From assembly GCA_038213835.1 (NCBI GenBank), contig JBBQSN010000013.1:1-32293 (forward strand): 32,293 nucleotides of DNA, given 5' to 3'. The position numbers and the translations under genes are program-made. Source of the DNA: JBBQSN01 sp038213835 (GTDB lineage Bacteria; Actinomycetota; Actinomycetes; Actinomycetales; CAWJMD01). Shown here in pieces: positions 14,815 through 21,745 of the stretch. The notes beneath the pieces are model-generated. The model saw only the letters and a list, made by a program, of their open reading frames with translations, had not been told where the DNA came from and did not search any database. Each line of letters opens with the position of its first letter. Within the stretch, counting starts at the first letter, position 1.

Positions 14815-15461
14815 CAGCCGGACGGACCGACGGGTCCTCGACCGACCAGCGACTGCGCCGGGCCCTGCGGCCGACGATGGTCGCGGCGCCGTCCCCCGAC
14901 CTGTTCGCGCGGGTCGTCGACGCCGTCGAAGGTGACCGTTCCCGCCGCAGGGCCGCACGACGGGCCCTCGGCGTCGGCGTGGGCGTGCTCGTCCTGCTCG
15001 TCGTGCTCGTGCTTGTCCTGACCCCCCGAGAGAACGGACGGATGCTCATGCCCTGGTGGATCCTCGAGCTCGCCACGACCGTCCTGCTGGTGGGCTTGGC
15101 GCTGTGGCTCGGCCCGTTCATCAAGCGCTTCGGCCGGGCCTACGCGGCTGACGTCTTCCACGACACCCCGCAGACCGGCAAGAGCTACATCGTGCTGACC
15201 GACATCGTCTACTACCTGATCTTCACCGCTTACGTGCTCGCCACCGTGCACGTGGACCAGAGCGCGTGGACGGGGTACGCCGGCGATGTCACCCCCCGGA
15301 TGGTGGCGGTCGAGCTTACCCGGATCGCAGGCATCCTGGTCATCATCGGTGTCCTCCACGGGTTGAACATCGTCTTGATGCCCGTTCTGGGACAGCTGTT
15401 CTCGGTGAACCGCCGGATCTCCGGCAGACGCGAGGGACGGACCAGGGAACACGAGGACTGA
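14811..15461 (+). CDS. Membrane protein coupled to ECF sigma factor, possible anti-sigma
   Basis: A 216-residue protein. The first 50 residues are soluble and basic (GDRSRRRAARR before the first helix), followed by four hydrophobic segments at about 52-72, 82-100, 124-146 and 167-190, then an Arg-rich tail. It overlaps the sigma gene by 4 bases. Position and the cytosolic N-terminus ahead of a membrane helix suggest an anti-sigma factor. However, the HxxxCxxC zinc motif of classical ZAS proteins is absent and four helices are more than usual. The second half could be a separate membrane domain fused to a short sigma-binding segment. Function is not established. Confidence 0.7.
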   Translation: MTAGRTDGSSTDQRLRRALRPTMVAAPSPDLFARVVDAVEGDRSRRRAARRALGVGVGVLVLLVVLVLVLTPRENGRMLMPWWILELATTVLLVGLALWLGPFIKRFGRAYAADVFHDTPQTGKSYIVLTDIVYYLIFTAYVLATVHVDQSAWTGYAGDVTPRMVAVELTRIAGILVIIGVLHGLNIVLMPVLGQLFSVNRRISGRREGRTREHED

Positions 15462-15496
15462 CGCGCGGCCGCCGAGGCGGAGGCTGGGTTCGTCCC

Positions 15497-15939
15497 GTGC
15501 CGACGACGAGACCGCTGACGCCGGCGGACCTGCCTGCGTGCGCGTTCGCCGGTGCGCCCACGCACCTGCGGTACGTGGCCCGCGAGCTCGAGAGGGTCGC
15601 CGCCGAGGAGGTCGACTACCTGGCCGTGCTGGACGACGACGGACGCGTCGTCGCGATCGGAGGGATCGACCACCTCGAGCACCAGGGTCGAGCTCGCTGT
15701 ACCGGCTGGCCACCGACCCAGAGCGGCGGTCTCACGGCTTCGGGGCCGTGCTGGTCCACGCGTTGGAGGAGGCGGCCCGACGTCGTGGCGTCAGTCGCGT
15801 GCGGATTGGCGTCGAGACCGAGACGTTCGTGCCGCAACGCTGTACGAGCGGCTCGGGTACCGCCGGACGGGGCAGGTGCCGCTCGCGTCGTGGGATTCCG
15901 AGGACGAGTCCGGCACGGTCACGGGGGAGCATCGTCCGG
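15497..15939 (+). pseudogene. GNAT acetyltransferase, two frameshifts
   Basis: Three reading frames in turn encode one GNAT protein. From the GTG at 15497, frame 2 gives MPTTRPLTPADLPACAF through GGIDHLEHQG. At about 15686-15691 the sense passes to frame 1 (SSLYRLATDPERRSHGFGA, with the acetyl-CoA loop). At about 15820-15824 it passes to frame 3 (ATLYERLGYRRTGQVPLASW). Each shift is repaired by restoring one base: a G in the G run at 15686-15688 and an A next to 15823 (GAGAACGTT expected). No in-frame stop follows before the convergent LD-carboxypeptidase stop at 15940, so the 3' end is also degraded or overlaps that gene. Assembly errors are the alternative, but two in 130 bases of otherwise clean sequence is unusual. 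Confidence 0.75.
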
Positions 15940-16875
15940 TCAGCCCCTCGTGGCGCGGCCCGGCACGAGCAGCCCGCGGTCGGCGTCCAGCCGGGACGAG
16001 ACCCCGAACGGGACGGTCAGGTGCCGCACGCCGTGGCCGACGTCGACGCCGTTGACCATCGGGACGTCGAGGCCGCCGAGCCGGTCGAGCAGCAGGTCGT
16101 CGATCGTGTCGGGGTCGCCGCACTCGGCCCAGATGCCGCCCACCACGCCGGCGAGGCCGTCCAGGGCGCCGGTGCGCCGCAGCTGGGTGAGCGCCCGGTC
16201 GAGCCGGTAGGTGGGCTCGTCGACGTCCTCGAGGACGAGCAGGGCGCCCTCGAGCGAGCGGCGCGAGGAGCGCCCACCGGTGCTTGCTGCCAGCAGCGTC
16301 AGCGTCCCGCCCACCAGCGGGCCCTGCGCGGTGCCGGGCACGAGCGTGCGGACGTCCGCGCCGGTGATCGGGCCGGGATCGGCGCCGAACAGGGTGTCGC
16401 GCAGGTGCTGCTGGGAGACCGCGTCCTCGTGGAACCGGTACGAGGCCACCATCGGCCCGAGCAGGCTGGCGACGCCGAGCTCGACACCCACCGCCTCGTG
16501 CAGCGCGGTGACGTCGCTGTAGCCCACGAGCGCCGGTGGCGGGTCGTCGTGGCGGGCCGACCGCAGGGCGGACCAGTCGATCAGGTCGAGCATCCGGTGG
16601 ACGCCGTACCCCCCGCGGGCGCACATCACGGCTGCCACCGAGGGGTCGCACCAGGCCCGGACGAAGTCGCTGGCGCGCTCGGAGTCGCTCCCCGACAGGT
16701 AGCCGTGCCGGGTCCGACCGAGCACGTGCTCGCCGACCTCGACCTGGAGCCCCCAGGACTCCAGGACGTGGGCGCCCGCCTGGAGCCGGTCCGGGTCGAT
16801 CGGGCCCGAGGGGGCTACGACCCGGACGACGTCCCCGTCGACGAGCGCCCGAGGCCTGCGCAGCTCGGTCAGCAC
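15940..16875 (-). CDS. LD-carboxypeptidase (peptidase S66)
   Basis: A 311-residue S66 peptidase, which trims the terminal D-alanine from murein tetrapeptides during peptidoglycan recycling; some relatives cleave microcin-type peptides. The catalytic serine is in LVGYSDVTALHEA, the glutamate in LLVLEDVDEPTYRLDR and the histidine in VDVGHGVRHLTVPFG. MCARGGYGVHRMLDLID is the conserved N-terminal block. I start at the GTG at 16873-16875; the frame stays open to 17043 but that extension is antisense to the structured element described below and has no family resemblance. There is no signal peptide, so the protein is cytosolic. A leaderless-type promoter precedes it. Confidence 0.88.
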   Translation of the reverse strand: MLTELRRPRALVDGDVVRVVAPSGPIDPDRLQAGAHVLESWGLQVEVGEHVLGRTRHGYLSGSDSERASDFVRAWCDPSVAAVMCARGGYGVHRMLDLIDWSALRSARHDDPPPALVGYSDVTALHEAVGVELGVASLLGPMVASYRFHEDAVSQQHLRDTLFGADPGPITGADVRTLVPGTAQGPLVGGTLTLLAASTGGRSSRRSLEGALLVLEDVDEPTYRLDRALTQLRRTGALDGLAGVVGGIWAECGDPDTIDDLLLDRLGGLDVPMVNGVDVGHGVRHLTVPFGVSSRLDADRGLLVPGRATRG

Positions 16876-16887
16876 CCCCGCAGTATG
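16876..16887 (-). promoter_or_regulatory. Putative leaderless promoter of the LD-carboxypeptidase gene
   Basis: On the minus strand CATACT (16887-16882) is followed by six bases and the GTG. The hexamer shares four of six bases with TATAAT. The surrounding GGTCGCG-CATACTGCGG is nearly repeated before the DUF1905 gene at 31631-31647. No ribosome site is present. Confidence 0.4.
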
Positions 16888-16951
16888 CGCGACCGGCCCG
16901 GGACCAGGCGCAGAACCTGCATAACCCCTGGCGCTCCGCGGACCTGCGACG

Positions 16952-16957
16952 TAGCGT
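16952..16957 (+). promoter_or_regulatory. Possible -10 element for the structured RNA
   Basis: TAGCGT fits TANNNT and would start a transcript near 16964, a few bases before the 16S-complementary segment. No clear -35 is visible. It diverges from the LD-carboxypeptidase promoter. Confidence 0.3.
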
Positions 16958-16989
16958 GATCGGACACGAGAAAGGAGGTGGTCCCGGTC

Positions 16990-17028
16990 GTGAAGAACCG
17001 ATGGACGCGTGAGGTGGCTGCGCGCTAG
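16990..17028 (+). CDS. Mini-ORF 1, 12 residues, behind the extended ribosome site
   Basis: GTG at 16990 opens MKNRWTREVAAR and stops at TAG 17026-17028. It is the first start after the 16S-complementary segment: 11 bases from the GGAGG core, five from the end of the extended pairing. Its stop lies in the right part of hairpin 1. It may be a leader peptide or only a byproduct of the pairing segment. Confidence 0.3.
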   Translation: MKNRWTREVAAR

Positions 17029-17095
17029 CAGCCCGCTCGACATGGGCGGACTACCGGCAGTCCCCGGCAGTCACCGCAGCCCACGGGGTCGCTGA
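17009..17095 (+). CDS. Mini-ORF 2, 28 residues, overlapping the structured element
   Basis: GTG at 17009 opens a 28-residue frame beginning MRWLRASSPLDMGG and ending at TGA 17093-17095. Its start overlaps the stop of a three-codon frame (ATG GAC GCG TGA, 17001-17012), so re-initiation is possible. It shares DNA with mini-ORF 1 in another frame, so at most one is likely to be selected. The peptide is basic and has no signal or membrane segment. Confidence 0.25.
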   Translation: MRWLRASSPLDMGGLPAVPGSHRSPRGR

Positions 17096-17225
17096 TCGTC
17101 CACAGCGAGCTCCGGTCCCTCCTTCTCGGGTGAGGGCCGGACCCCGTGGGCTGTTCCCTGCCCGCGCCGGTTCCGCTGCCCGTCCCGCCCGCGCCCTCCC
17201 CCCGGCCCCGAGGCAGGATGAGGCA

Positions 17226-18500
17226 GTGCCCCGCCTGCTCGCCGACCTCACGCCGCTGCGGGTGAGCGTCCCCTACCGGCGGCTCTGGGCGGGGGCCTTC
17301 CTGTCCGGGATCGGCACGCACCTCACCACCACCGCGGTCGGGCTGCAGGTCTACGACATCACCGGCTCGACCTTCTCGGTCGGTCTCGTCGGGCTGTTCG
17401 CTCTGGTGCCGCTGGTGGCGATGGGGCTGTACGGCGGCTCGGTCGTCGATGCCCACGACCGCCGCACGGTCGTCATCTTCTCCACGACCGGCATCGTCCT
17501 GGTCTCGATCGTGCTCGCGGCCCAGGCCTGGGCCCAGCTCGAGAACGTCTGGGTGCTCTACGTCCTGGTCGCTTTCCAGAACGGCCTGTTCGGGATCAAC
17601 TCGCCCGCGCGGTCGACGATCATCCCGCGGTTGCTGGTCAGGGAGCTGGTGCCGTCCGCGAACGCCCTGGGCAGCCTCACGATGGGCTCCGGGATGATGA
17701 TCGGCCCGCTGCTCGCGGGCCTGTTCATCGGCTGGTGGGGCTACGAGGGGGCCTACAGCGCCGAGGTGCTGCTGCTCCTGGTCACGCTGTTCCTGCTGGC
17801 CGGGCTGCCGTCGATCCCACCCGAGGGGGAGGTCAGCCGTCCCGGGCTGCGCTCGGTCGTGGAGGGACTGCGCTACCTGGGCACCAGACCCAACGTGCGG
17901 ATGACGTTCCTCGTCGACCTCGCCGCGATGATCCTCGGCATGCCGCGGGTGCTGCTGCCGGCGATCGGCACGTCGATCATCGGCGGCGGCGCGCAGACCG
18001 TCGGCGTCCTCTCGGCCGGCATGGCCGTCGGCATCGTCGGCGCCGGCCTGCTGTCCGGGCCGCTCGGAAGCGTCCGGCACCAGGGGCGGGCGGTGATCTG
18101 GGCGGTGCTGGCCTGGGGTGCGTCGATCACGGCCTTCGGGCTGGTGGTCGCGTCCTCGCCCGGCCCGTTGCCGGACGGCAGCGCGCACTGGACCATCTGG
18201 CCGGCCGCCGGGTGCCTGGCGCTGGCCGGTGCGAGCGACGCCGTCTCGTCGGTGTTCCGGAACACCATCCTGCAGACGGCCACCCCCGACTCCATGCGCG
18301 GACGCCTCCAGGGCGTGTTCATCGTCGTCGTGGCGGGCGGTCCCCGCCTCGGCGACCTGTTCCTCGGGACGCTGGGCGACGCGACCGGCGAGGCGCTCGC
18401 CGCGATCCTCGGCGGCATCGCCGTGGTGGTCGTGGTGGTGCTGCTGGCGCTGCGCCAGCCCCGGTTCTGGGCCTACGACGCCCGCGAACCCCAGCCCTGA
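17226..18500 (+). CDS. MFS transporter (MFS_3/EntS-like)
   Basis: A 424-residue transporter with about 12 helices. PYRRLWAGAFLSGIGTHLTT begins the first helix, GGSVVDAHDRRTV is the motif A loop, and NSPARSTIIPRLL with LVPSANAL is the post-helix-4 block shared with EntS-type exporters. It is the same subfamily as the MFS at 6846 but clearly diverged. I start at the GTG at 17226, with AGGA at 17215-17218 upstream; the frame stays open to 17130, which would run through the structured element. No substrate can be inferred. The Fes-like esterase downstream makes a siderophore link possible but weak, because no siderophore synthesis genes are nearby. Confidence 0.88.
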   Translation: MPRLLADLTPLRVSVPYRRLWAGAFLSGIGTHLTTTAVGLQVYDITGSTFSVGLVGLFALVPLVAMGLYGGSVVDAHDRRTVVIFSTTGIVLVSIVLAAQAWAQLENVWVLYVLVAFQNGLFGINSPARSTIIPRLLVRELVPSANALGSLTMGSGMMIGPLLAGLFIGWWGYEGAYSAEVLLLLVTLFLLAGLPSIPPEGEVSRPGLRSVVEGLRYLGTRPNVRMTFLVDLAAMILGMPRVLLPAIGTSIIGGGAQTVGVLSAGMAVGIVGAGLLSGPLGSVRHQGRAVIWAVLAWGASITAFGLVVASSPGPLPDGSAHWTIWPAAGCLALAGASDAVSSVFRNTILQTATPDSMRGRLQGVFIVVVAGGPRLGDLFLGTLGDATGEALAAILGGIAVVVVVVLLALRQPRFWAYDAREPQP

Positions 18501-18550
18501 CGCGGAGCCGGAGACGTCCCGCTCTCCTGGGGACCAGGCTGCTCCATCGC

Positions 18551-18593
18551 CTCGCTCCGCGCCCGGCGCGCCCGCCTCGCAGGGTGGAGCGAG
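18551..18593. repeat. Inverted repeat CTCGCTCC / GGAGCGAG
   Basis: CTCGCTCC (18551-18558) and GGAGCGAG (18586-18593) are perfect 8-base arms, nested in CTGCTC (18539-18544) / GAGCAG (18591-18596), in the 116-base gap between the MFS gene and the esterase gene. The same GGAGCGAG word occurs in the gap after the second P450 (27853-27870). It may be a terminator or a dispersed extragenic repeat. Confidence 0.35.
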
Positions 18594-18604
18594 CAGTGGG
18601 GCAC

Positions 18605-18616
18605 TACCGTGGTGCG
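18605..18616 (+). promoter_or_regulatory. Putative leaderless promoter of the esterase operon
   Basis: TACCGT (18605-18610) is followed by six bases and the GTG at 18617, the same spacing as at pdxH and marR. No ribosome site precedes the start. Confidence 0.45.
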
Positions 18617-19729
18617 GTGCCCCAGCCTGCCGTCCCGCACGTTCCCGAGGGCGCCGACGAGCCACCCGCCCGCCGCTGGGTGAGCGAGGTCGAGGGCAAC
18701 GAGCTGGTCTTCCGCCACGCCGACCCGGCGGAAGAGCTGGTCTCGCTGCGGCTCTGGCAGGAGATCGGGGTGCCCGGCGAGCAGCTGGACTTCACCCGGG
18801 TCGAGGGTGGCTGGGAGCTGCGAGTGCCGCGGCCCTCCGTCCACCGGCTGGAGTACACGTACGCGGGGGTGCTCGCCGGCGGGGAGACCTGGTGGGGCCT
18901 TGACCCGACCAACCCCAACGTGGTGGGTGGGGCCTTCGGCGACAAGTCCTGGCTCGCCCTGCCCGGGTACCGGGTCCCGGCGTGGACCGAGGTGGAGTCG
19001 GTGCCGTGGTCGGTGGCCGACCACCACCTGTCCGCCACCGCCGTCGGGACGATGGACCTGATGGTGTGGGCCCCCGAGGACGCCGGACCGACCGTGCCGC
19101 TGCCCATGCTCGTGGCCCACGACGGCGCCGAGTACGCGATGTTCGCCGGCCTCACCCACCTGGTGGGTGCCGGGGTGGCGACCGGCGACCTGCCGCCGAT
19201 GCGGGTGGTGCTGCTGACCCCGGGGCACCGCAACGAGCGGTACGCCGCCAACCCGGCCTACGCCGAGGCCGTCGCCACCTCGCTGGCGCCGTTCCTGCGC
19301 GAGACGTACGCCACCACCGGTGAGCTCGTCCTGGTCGGTGCCAGCCTCGGCGCACTGGCTGCGCTTCACGTCGAGTGGACCCATCCGGGGACCTTCGGTG
19401 GCCTGGTGCTGCAGTCCGGGTCGTTCTTCACGCCCGACACCGACCCGCAGGAGAGCGAGTTCGAGTACTACGCCGAGGTGACCGGCTTCGTCTCCCAGGT
19501 GCTCGCTGCCAAGCGGCCGCCCTCGACGCCGTTGGTCGCGATGTCGTGCGGGGCCACCGAGGAGAACGTGCACTGCAACCGGGTGATGTCGACCCACCTG
19601 TCCTTGATCGGCATCGACGTGGACTGGGTCGAGCACCCCGACGTGCACAACTACACGTCCTGGCGCGACGTGCTCGACCCGCGCCTGACCACCGTCCTGC
19701 AACGGCTCTGGAGGCCCGATGGAGCGTGA
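18617..19729 (+). CDS. Enterochelin-esterase-like alpha/beta hydrolase with N-terminal sandwich domain
   Basis: A 370-residue protein. Residues 25-110 look like the beta-sandwich N-domain of Fes-type esterases (LVSLRLWQEIGVPGEQ, then VHRLEYTYAGVL). The rest is an esterase-D-type hydrolase: LVAHDGAEYAMFAGL, the nucleophile serine in LVGASLGALAAL (about residue 242), LVLQSGSFF and the histidine region HPDVHNYTSWRD. Family members hydrolyse ester or lactone bonds in siderophores, peptides or lipids. There is no signal peptide, so it is probably cytosolic. The start at GTG 18617 fits a leaderless promoter. It overlaps the next esterase by 11 bases. Confidence 0.82.
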   Translation: MPQPAVPHVPEGADEPPARRWVSEVEGNELVFRHADPAEELVSLRLWQEIGVPGEQLDFTRVEGGWELRVPRPSVHRLEYTYAGVLAGGETWWGLDPTNPNVVGGAFGDKSWLALPGYRVPAWTEVESVPWSVADHHLSATAVGTMDLMVWAPEDAGPTVPLPMLVAHDGAEYAMFAGLTHLVGAGVATGDLPPMRVVLLTPGHRNERYAANPAYAEAVATSLAPFLRETYATTGELVLVGASLGALAALHVEWTHPGTFGGLVLQSGSFFTPDTDPQESEFEYYAEVTGFVSQVLAAKRPPSTPLVAMSCGATEENVHCNRVMSTHLSLIGIDVDWVEHPDVHNYTSWRDVLDPRLTTVLQRLWRPDGA

Positions 19730-20477
19730 CCAGCTCGATCTCGACCTGCCGGGCCTGGACCGGCCGGGCACCGTGGTGCGGTACGGGCACCACGGCCGAC
19801 CGGTGCTGGTGTTCCCGTCCGAGCAGGGCCGCGCCTGGGACTACGAGGACAACGGCATGGTGGACGCCCTGCGCCCGATGCTCGACCAGGGCCGGGTCAA
19901 GCTCTACTGCGTCGACTCCTTCGACCACCTGTCGTGGTCCGACCGCGGCTCGCCGACCGAGCAGAGGGCGCGCCGGCACCAGGACTACGAGCGCTGGCTG
20001 CTCGAGCGCGTGGTCCCGCTGATCCGCTCCGACTCGCCCGGGTACGACGCCGACGGCCGCGGGATCCTCGCCACCGGCTGCAGCCTGGGGGCCTTCCACG
20101 CGCTGTCGATGGCGCTGCGGCACGGCGACGTCGTCGACCGCGCGCTCTGCCTCTCCGGCAGCTACGACCCCTCGGCGTGGCACGCGTGGGGGGAGCGCGG
20201 CGACGCGGCCTACTTCACCAACCCCACCGACTACGTCCGGAACCTGGACGGCGAGCACCTGGAGTGGTTGCGCTCGCGGCTGCGGGTGGTGCTCGTGGTG
20301 GGCCAGGGGCCGTGGGAGGTGCACCCCACGGGGTCGCTGCCGTCCACCCGCACGATGGCGAACCTGTTGCAGGAGAAGGCGATCTGGTGCGAGCTCGACG
20401 AGTGGGGCCACGACGTCGCCCACGACTGGCCGTGGTGGCGCAAGCAGGTCGCGCACCACCTGCCGAGGTTGCTCTAG
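19719..20477 (+). CDS. Second esterase-family alpha/beta hydrolase
   Basis: A 252-residue esterase of the same superfamily without the N-domain. VRYGHHGRPVLVFPSEQGRA leads into the fold, the nucleophile serine is in ATGCSLGAFHAL (about residue 121), CLSGSYDPSAWHAW follows, and the catalytic histidine is probably in DEWGHDVAHDW. The ATG at 19719 lies inside the end of the previous gene and has GGAGG four bases upstream, so both esterases are co-translated. The TAG stop (20475-20477) forms the first half of a TAGGTT -10-like hexamer before the ATP-grasp gene. The substrate is unknown; pairing with an ATP-grasp ligase suggests a make-and-break system for an amide or ester compound. Confidence 0.85.
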   Translation: MERDQLDLDLPGLDRPGTVVRYGHHGRPVLVFPSEQGRAWDYEDNGMVDALRPMLDQGRVKLYCVDSFDHLSWSDRGSPTEQRARRHQDYERWLLERVVPLIRSDSPGYDADGRGILATGCSLGAFHALSMALRHGDVVDRALCLSGSYDPSAWHAWGERGDAAYFTNPTDYVRNLDGEHLEWLRSRLRVVLVVGQGPWEVHPTGSLPSTRTMANLLQEKAIWCELDEWGHDVAHDWPWWRKQVAHHLPRLL

Positions 20478-20486
20478 GTTCTCTGC
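20475..20486 (+). promoter_or_regulatory. Putative leaderless promoter of the ATP-grasp gene
   Basis: TAGGTT (20475-20480) plus six bases reaches the ATG at 20487. Its first three bases are the stop codon of the upstream esterase. No ribosome site is present, so internal leaderless initiation or re-initiation are the options. Confidence 0.4.
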
Positions 20487-21743
20487 ATGGCTGACCGGAC
20501 GACGCACCTGGTGGGGCTCCTGCTCGGGGCCGAGGAGGACTGGCCGAACGCGTTCGAGCACGTGCTGCGGATGGCTGGGTCGGTGCAGGGCGGCTCGCGC
20601 ACGCACGAGTTCACCAGCGAGCGGCTGACGATCGAGCCGTTCGAGCTCACCGACGCCGTGCGGCCCGACCTGGTGATCGACCGGCTCGCCTACTGGTACT
20701 ACCACCCGCGCGAGTGGCTGAAGAAGGCCGCGCTGATGAACGACACCTACCTGCTGAACTCGCCGTTCACGTTCCAGGCGATGGAGAAGCACAGCGCCTA
20801 CTGCGCCATGATCCGGCTCGGCCTCAAGGTGCCGCGCACGGTGCTGGTCCCGTACAAGAACCCGGTCGACAACGTCCGCTGGGCATACACCTCGGAGCGT
20901 TACAACCAGGCGTTCGACCTGGACGCCATCGCCGACGACCTGGGCTACCCGCTGTACATGAAGCCGTTCGACGGCGGCGGCTGGCGCGGCGTCTCGCGGA
21001 TCGACAGCCGTGCCGACCTGCACCGCGCCTACGACGAGTCCGGCCAGATGCTGATGCACCTGCAGGCCACGGTCGACTACGACGTCTTCGCCCGGGCGCT
21101 GTCGATCGGCGCCGAGACGATGGTGATGAAGTTCCAGCCGGACCGTCCGATGCACGAGCGGTACGCGGTCGAGCACGGCTTCCTGGCCGAGCAGGCGGGA
21201 CACGAGTGCGCCGCCGTCAGCCGGATCGTGAACGCCTTCTTCGGCTGGGACTTCAACTCCGCCGAGATGCTCGTCGCCGGCACCGAGGTGCACCCGATCG
21301 ACTACGCGAACGCCTGCCCGGACGTCGCGGTCACCTCGCTGCACTACTACTTCCCCTGGGCGATCACGGCGCTGGTGCGGTGGTCGATCTACGCGCTGGT
21401 GCGCGGCCGCAAGCCCCAGCTCGACCTGCGCACGGCGAGGTACTTCGAGGTCGCCGACGACGCCGACCTGTCCTACGACGAGAAGGTCGACGCCTACCTC
21501 GCGCTGGCGGACGAGCACTTCGAGACCGAGCGCTACGACCAGTTCTGCGCCGACCAGCTGGCGCACCTGCCCGAGCTCGTGCACGAGTGGGTGCAGGGCC
21601 CCTCGTTCGAGCGGATGCTGCGCGACACCGTGGCCGCCACCTATCCCGCCCACGAGCAGGACCGGTTCCTGGCCCACTTCCACGGCCTGGTCGGGCTCTG
21701 GGTCGAGGACGAAGGCACCAGGCTCGGCGGTTCGGCGGGCTGA
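20487..21743 (+). CDS. ATP-grasp ligase (RimK-like), uncharacterised
   Basis: A 418-residue ATP-grasp protein. The nucleotide-binding lysine is probably in LYMKPFDGGGWRGVSR, and the metal-binding end of the domain in EVHPIDYANACPD; the N-terminal part (LLGAEEDWPNAFEHVL) is a pre-ATP-grasp Rossmann-like region. ATP-grasp enzymes activate a carboxylate as acyl-phosphate and join it to an amine or thiol, as in peptide tagging and small amide compounds. The stretch LRTARYFEVADDADLSYDEK and the 100 residues after it are helical and not recognised. It follows two esterases by 9 bases and is followed by a winged-helix glycosylase gene after 2 bases. The substrate is unknown. Confidence 0.82.
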   Translation: MADRTTHLVGLLLGAEEDWPNAFEHVLRMAGSVQGGSRTHEFTSERLTIEPFELTDAVRPDLVIDRLAYWYYHPREWLKKAALMNDTYLLNSPFTFQAMEKHSAYCAMIRLGLKVPRTVLVPYKNPVDNVRWAYTSERYNQAFDLDAIADDLGYPLYMKPFDGGGWRGVSRIDSRADLHRAYDESGQMLMHLQATVDYDVFARALSIGAETMVMKFQPDRPMHERYAVEHGFLAEQAGHECAAVSRIVNAFFGWDFNSAEMLVAGTEVHPIDYANACPDVAVTSLHYYFPWAITALVRWSIYALVRGRKPQLDLRTARYFEVADDADLSYDEKVDAYLALADEHFETERYDQFCADQLAHLPELVHEWVQGPSFERMLRDTVAATYPAHEQDRFLAHFHGLVGLWVEDEGTRLGGSAG

Positions 21744-21745
21744 CG

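Larger units (their letters stand above)
16964..17153 (+). ncRNA. Candidate structured RNA or leader with a 16-nt complement to the 16S rRNA tail
   Basis: This fills most of a 350-base gene-free stretch (16876-17225). AGAAAGGAGGTGGTCC (16969-16984) can pair without interruption with the usual actinobacterial 16S 3' end (GGAUCACCUCCUUUCU), with one G-U. After it come hairpin 1 (GGCTGC 17016-17021 / GCAGCC 17028-17033), hairpin 2 (GGACT 17048-17052 / AGTCC 17059-17063) and a three-way junction. The junction is closed by a 13-base perfect stem (CAGCCCACGGGGT 17077-17089 / ACCCCGTGGGCTG 17141-17153) and contains hairpins 17090-17107 (CGCTG/CAGCG) and 17112-17140 (CCGG-T-CCCTC / GAGGGCCGG). The 9-mer CCGGCAGTC is repeated at 17054 and 17064. 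It could be a free ribosome-binding RNA, a translated leader of the MFS gene at 17226 or an attenuator. I match it to no known RNA family. The end point is inferred. Confidence 0.45.

Noticed and set aside
16969..16984. Minus-strand sequence like the end of a 16S rRNA gene
   Set aside because: Only these 16 bases match; nothing upstream on that strand resembles 16S rRNA. Complementarity to the tail on the plus strand explains it better.
15940..17043. N-terminal extension of the LD-carboxypeptidase to 17043
   Set aside because: The extra 56 residues oppose the structured element and do not resemble the family; the S66 fold starts shortly after the GTG at 16875.
16990..17225. A known riboswitch or T-box before the MFS gene
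   Set aside because: I looked for cobalamin, TPP, SAM, ydaO, guanidine, fluoride and T-box core motifs and found none.
17226..19729. A siderophore export and hydrolysis locus
   Set aside because: EntS-like and Fes-like similarity is at family level only; no siderophore synthetase, iron uptake gene or iron box was seen.
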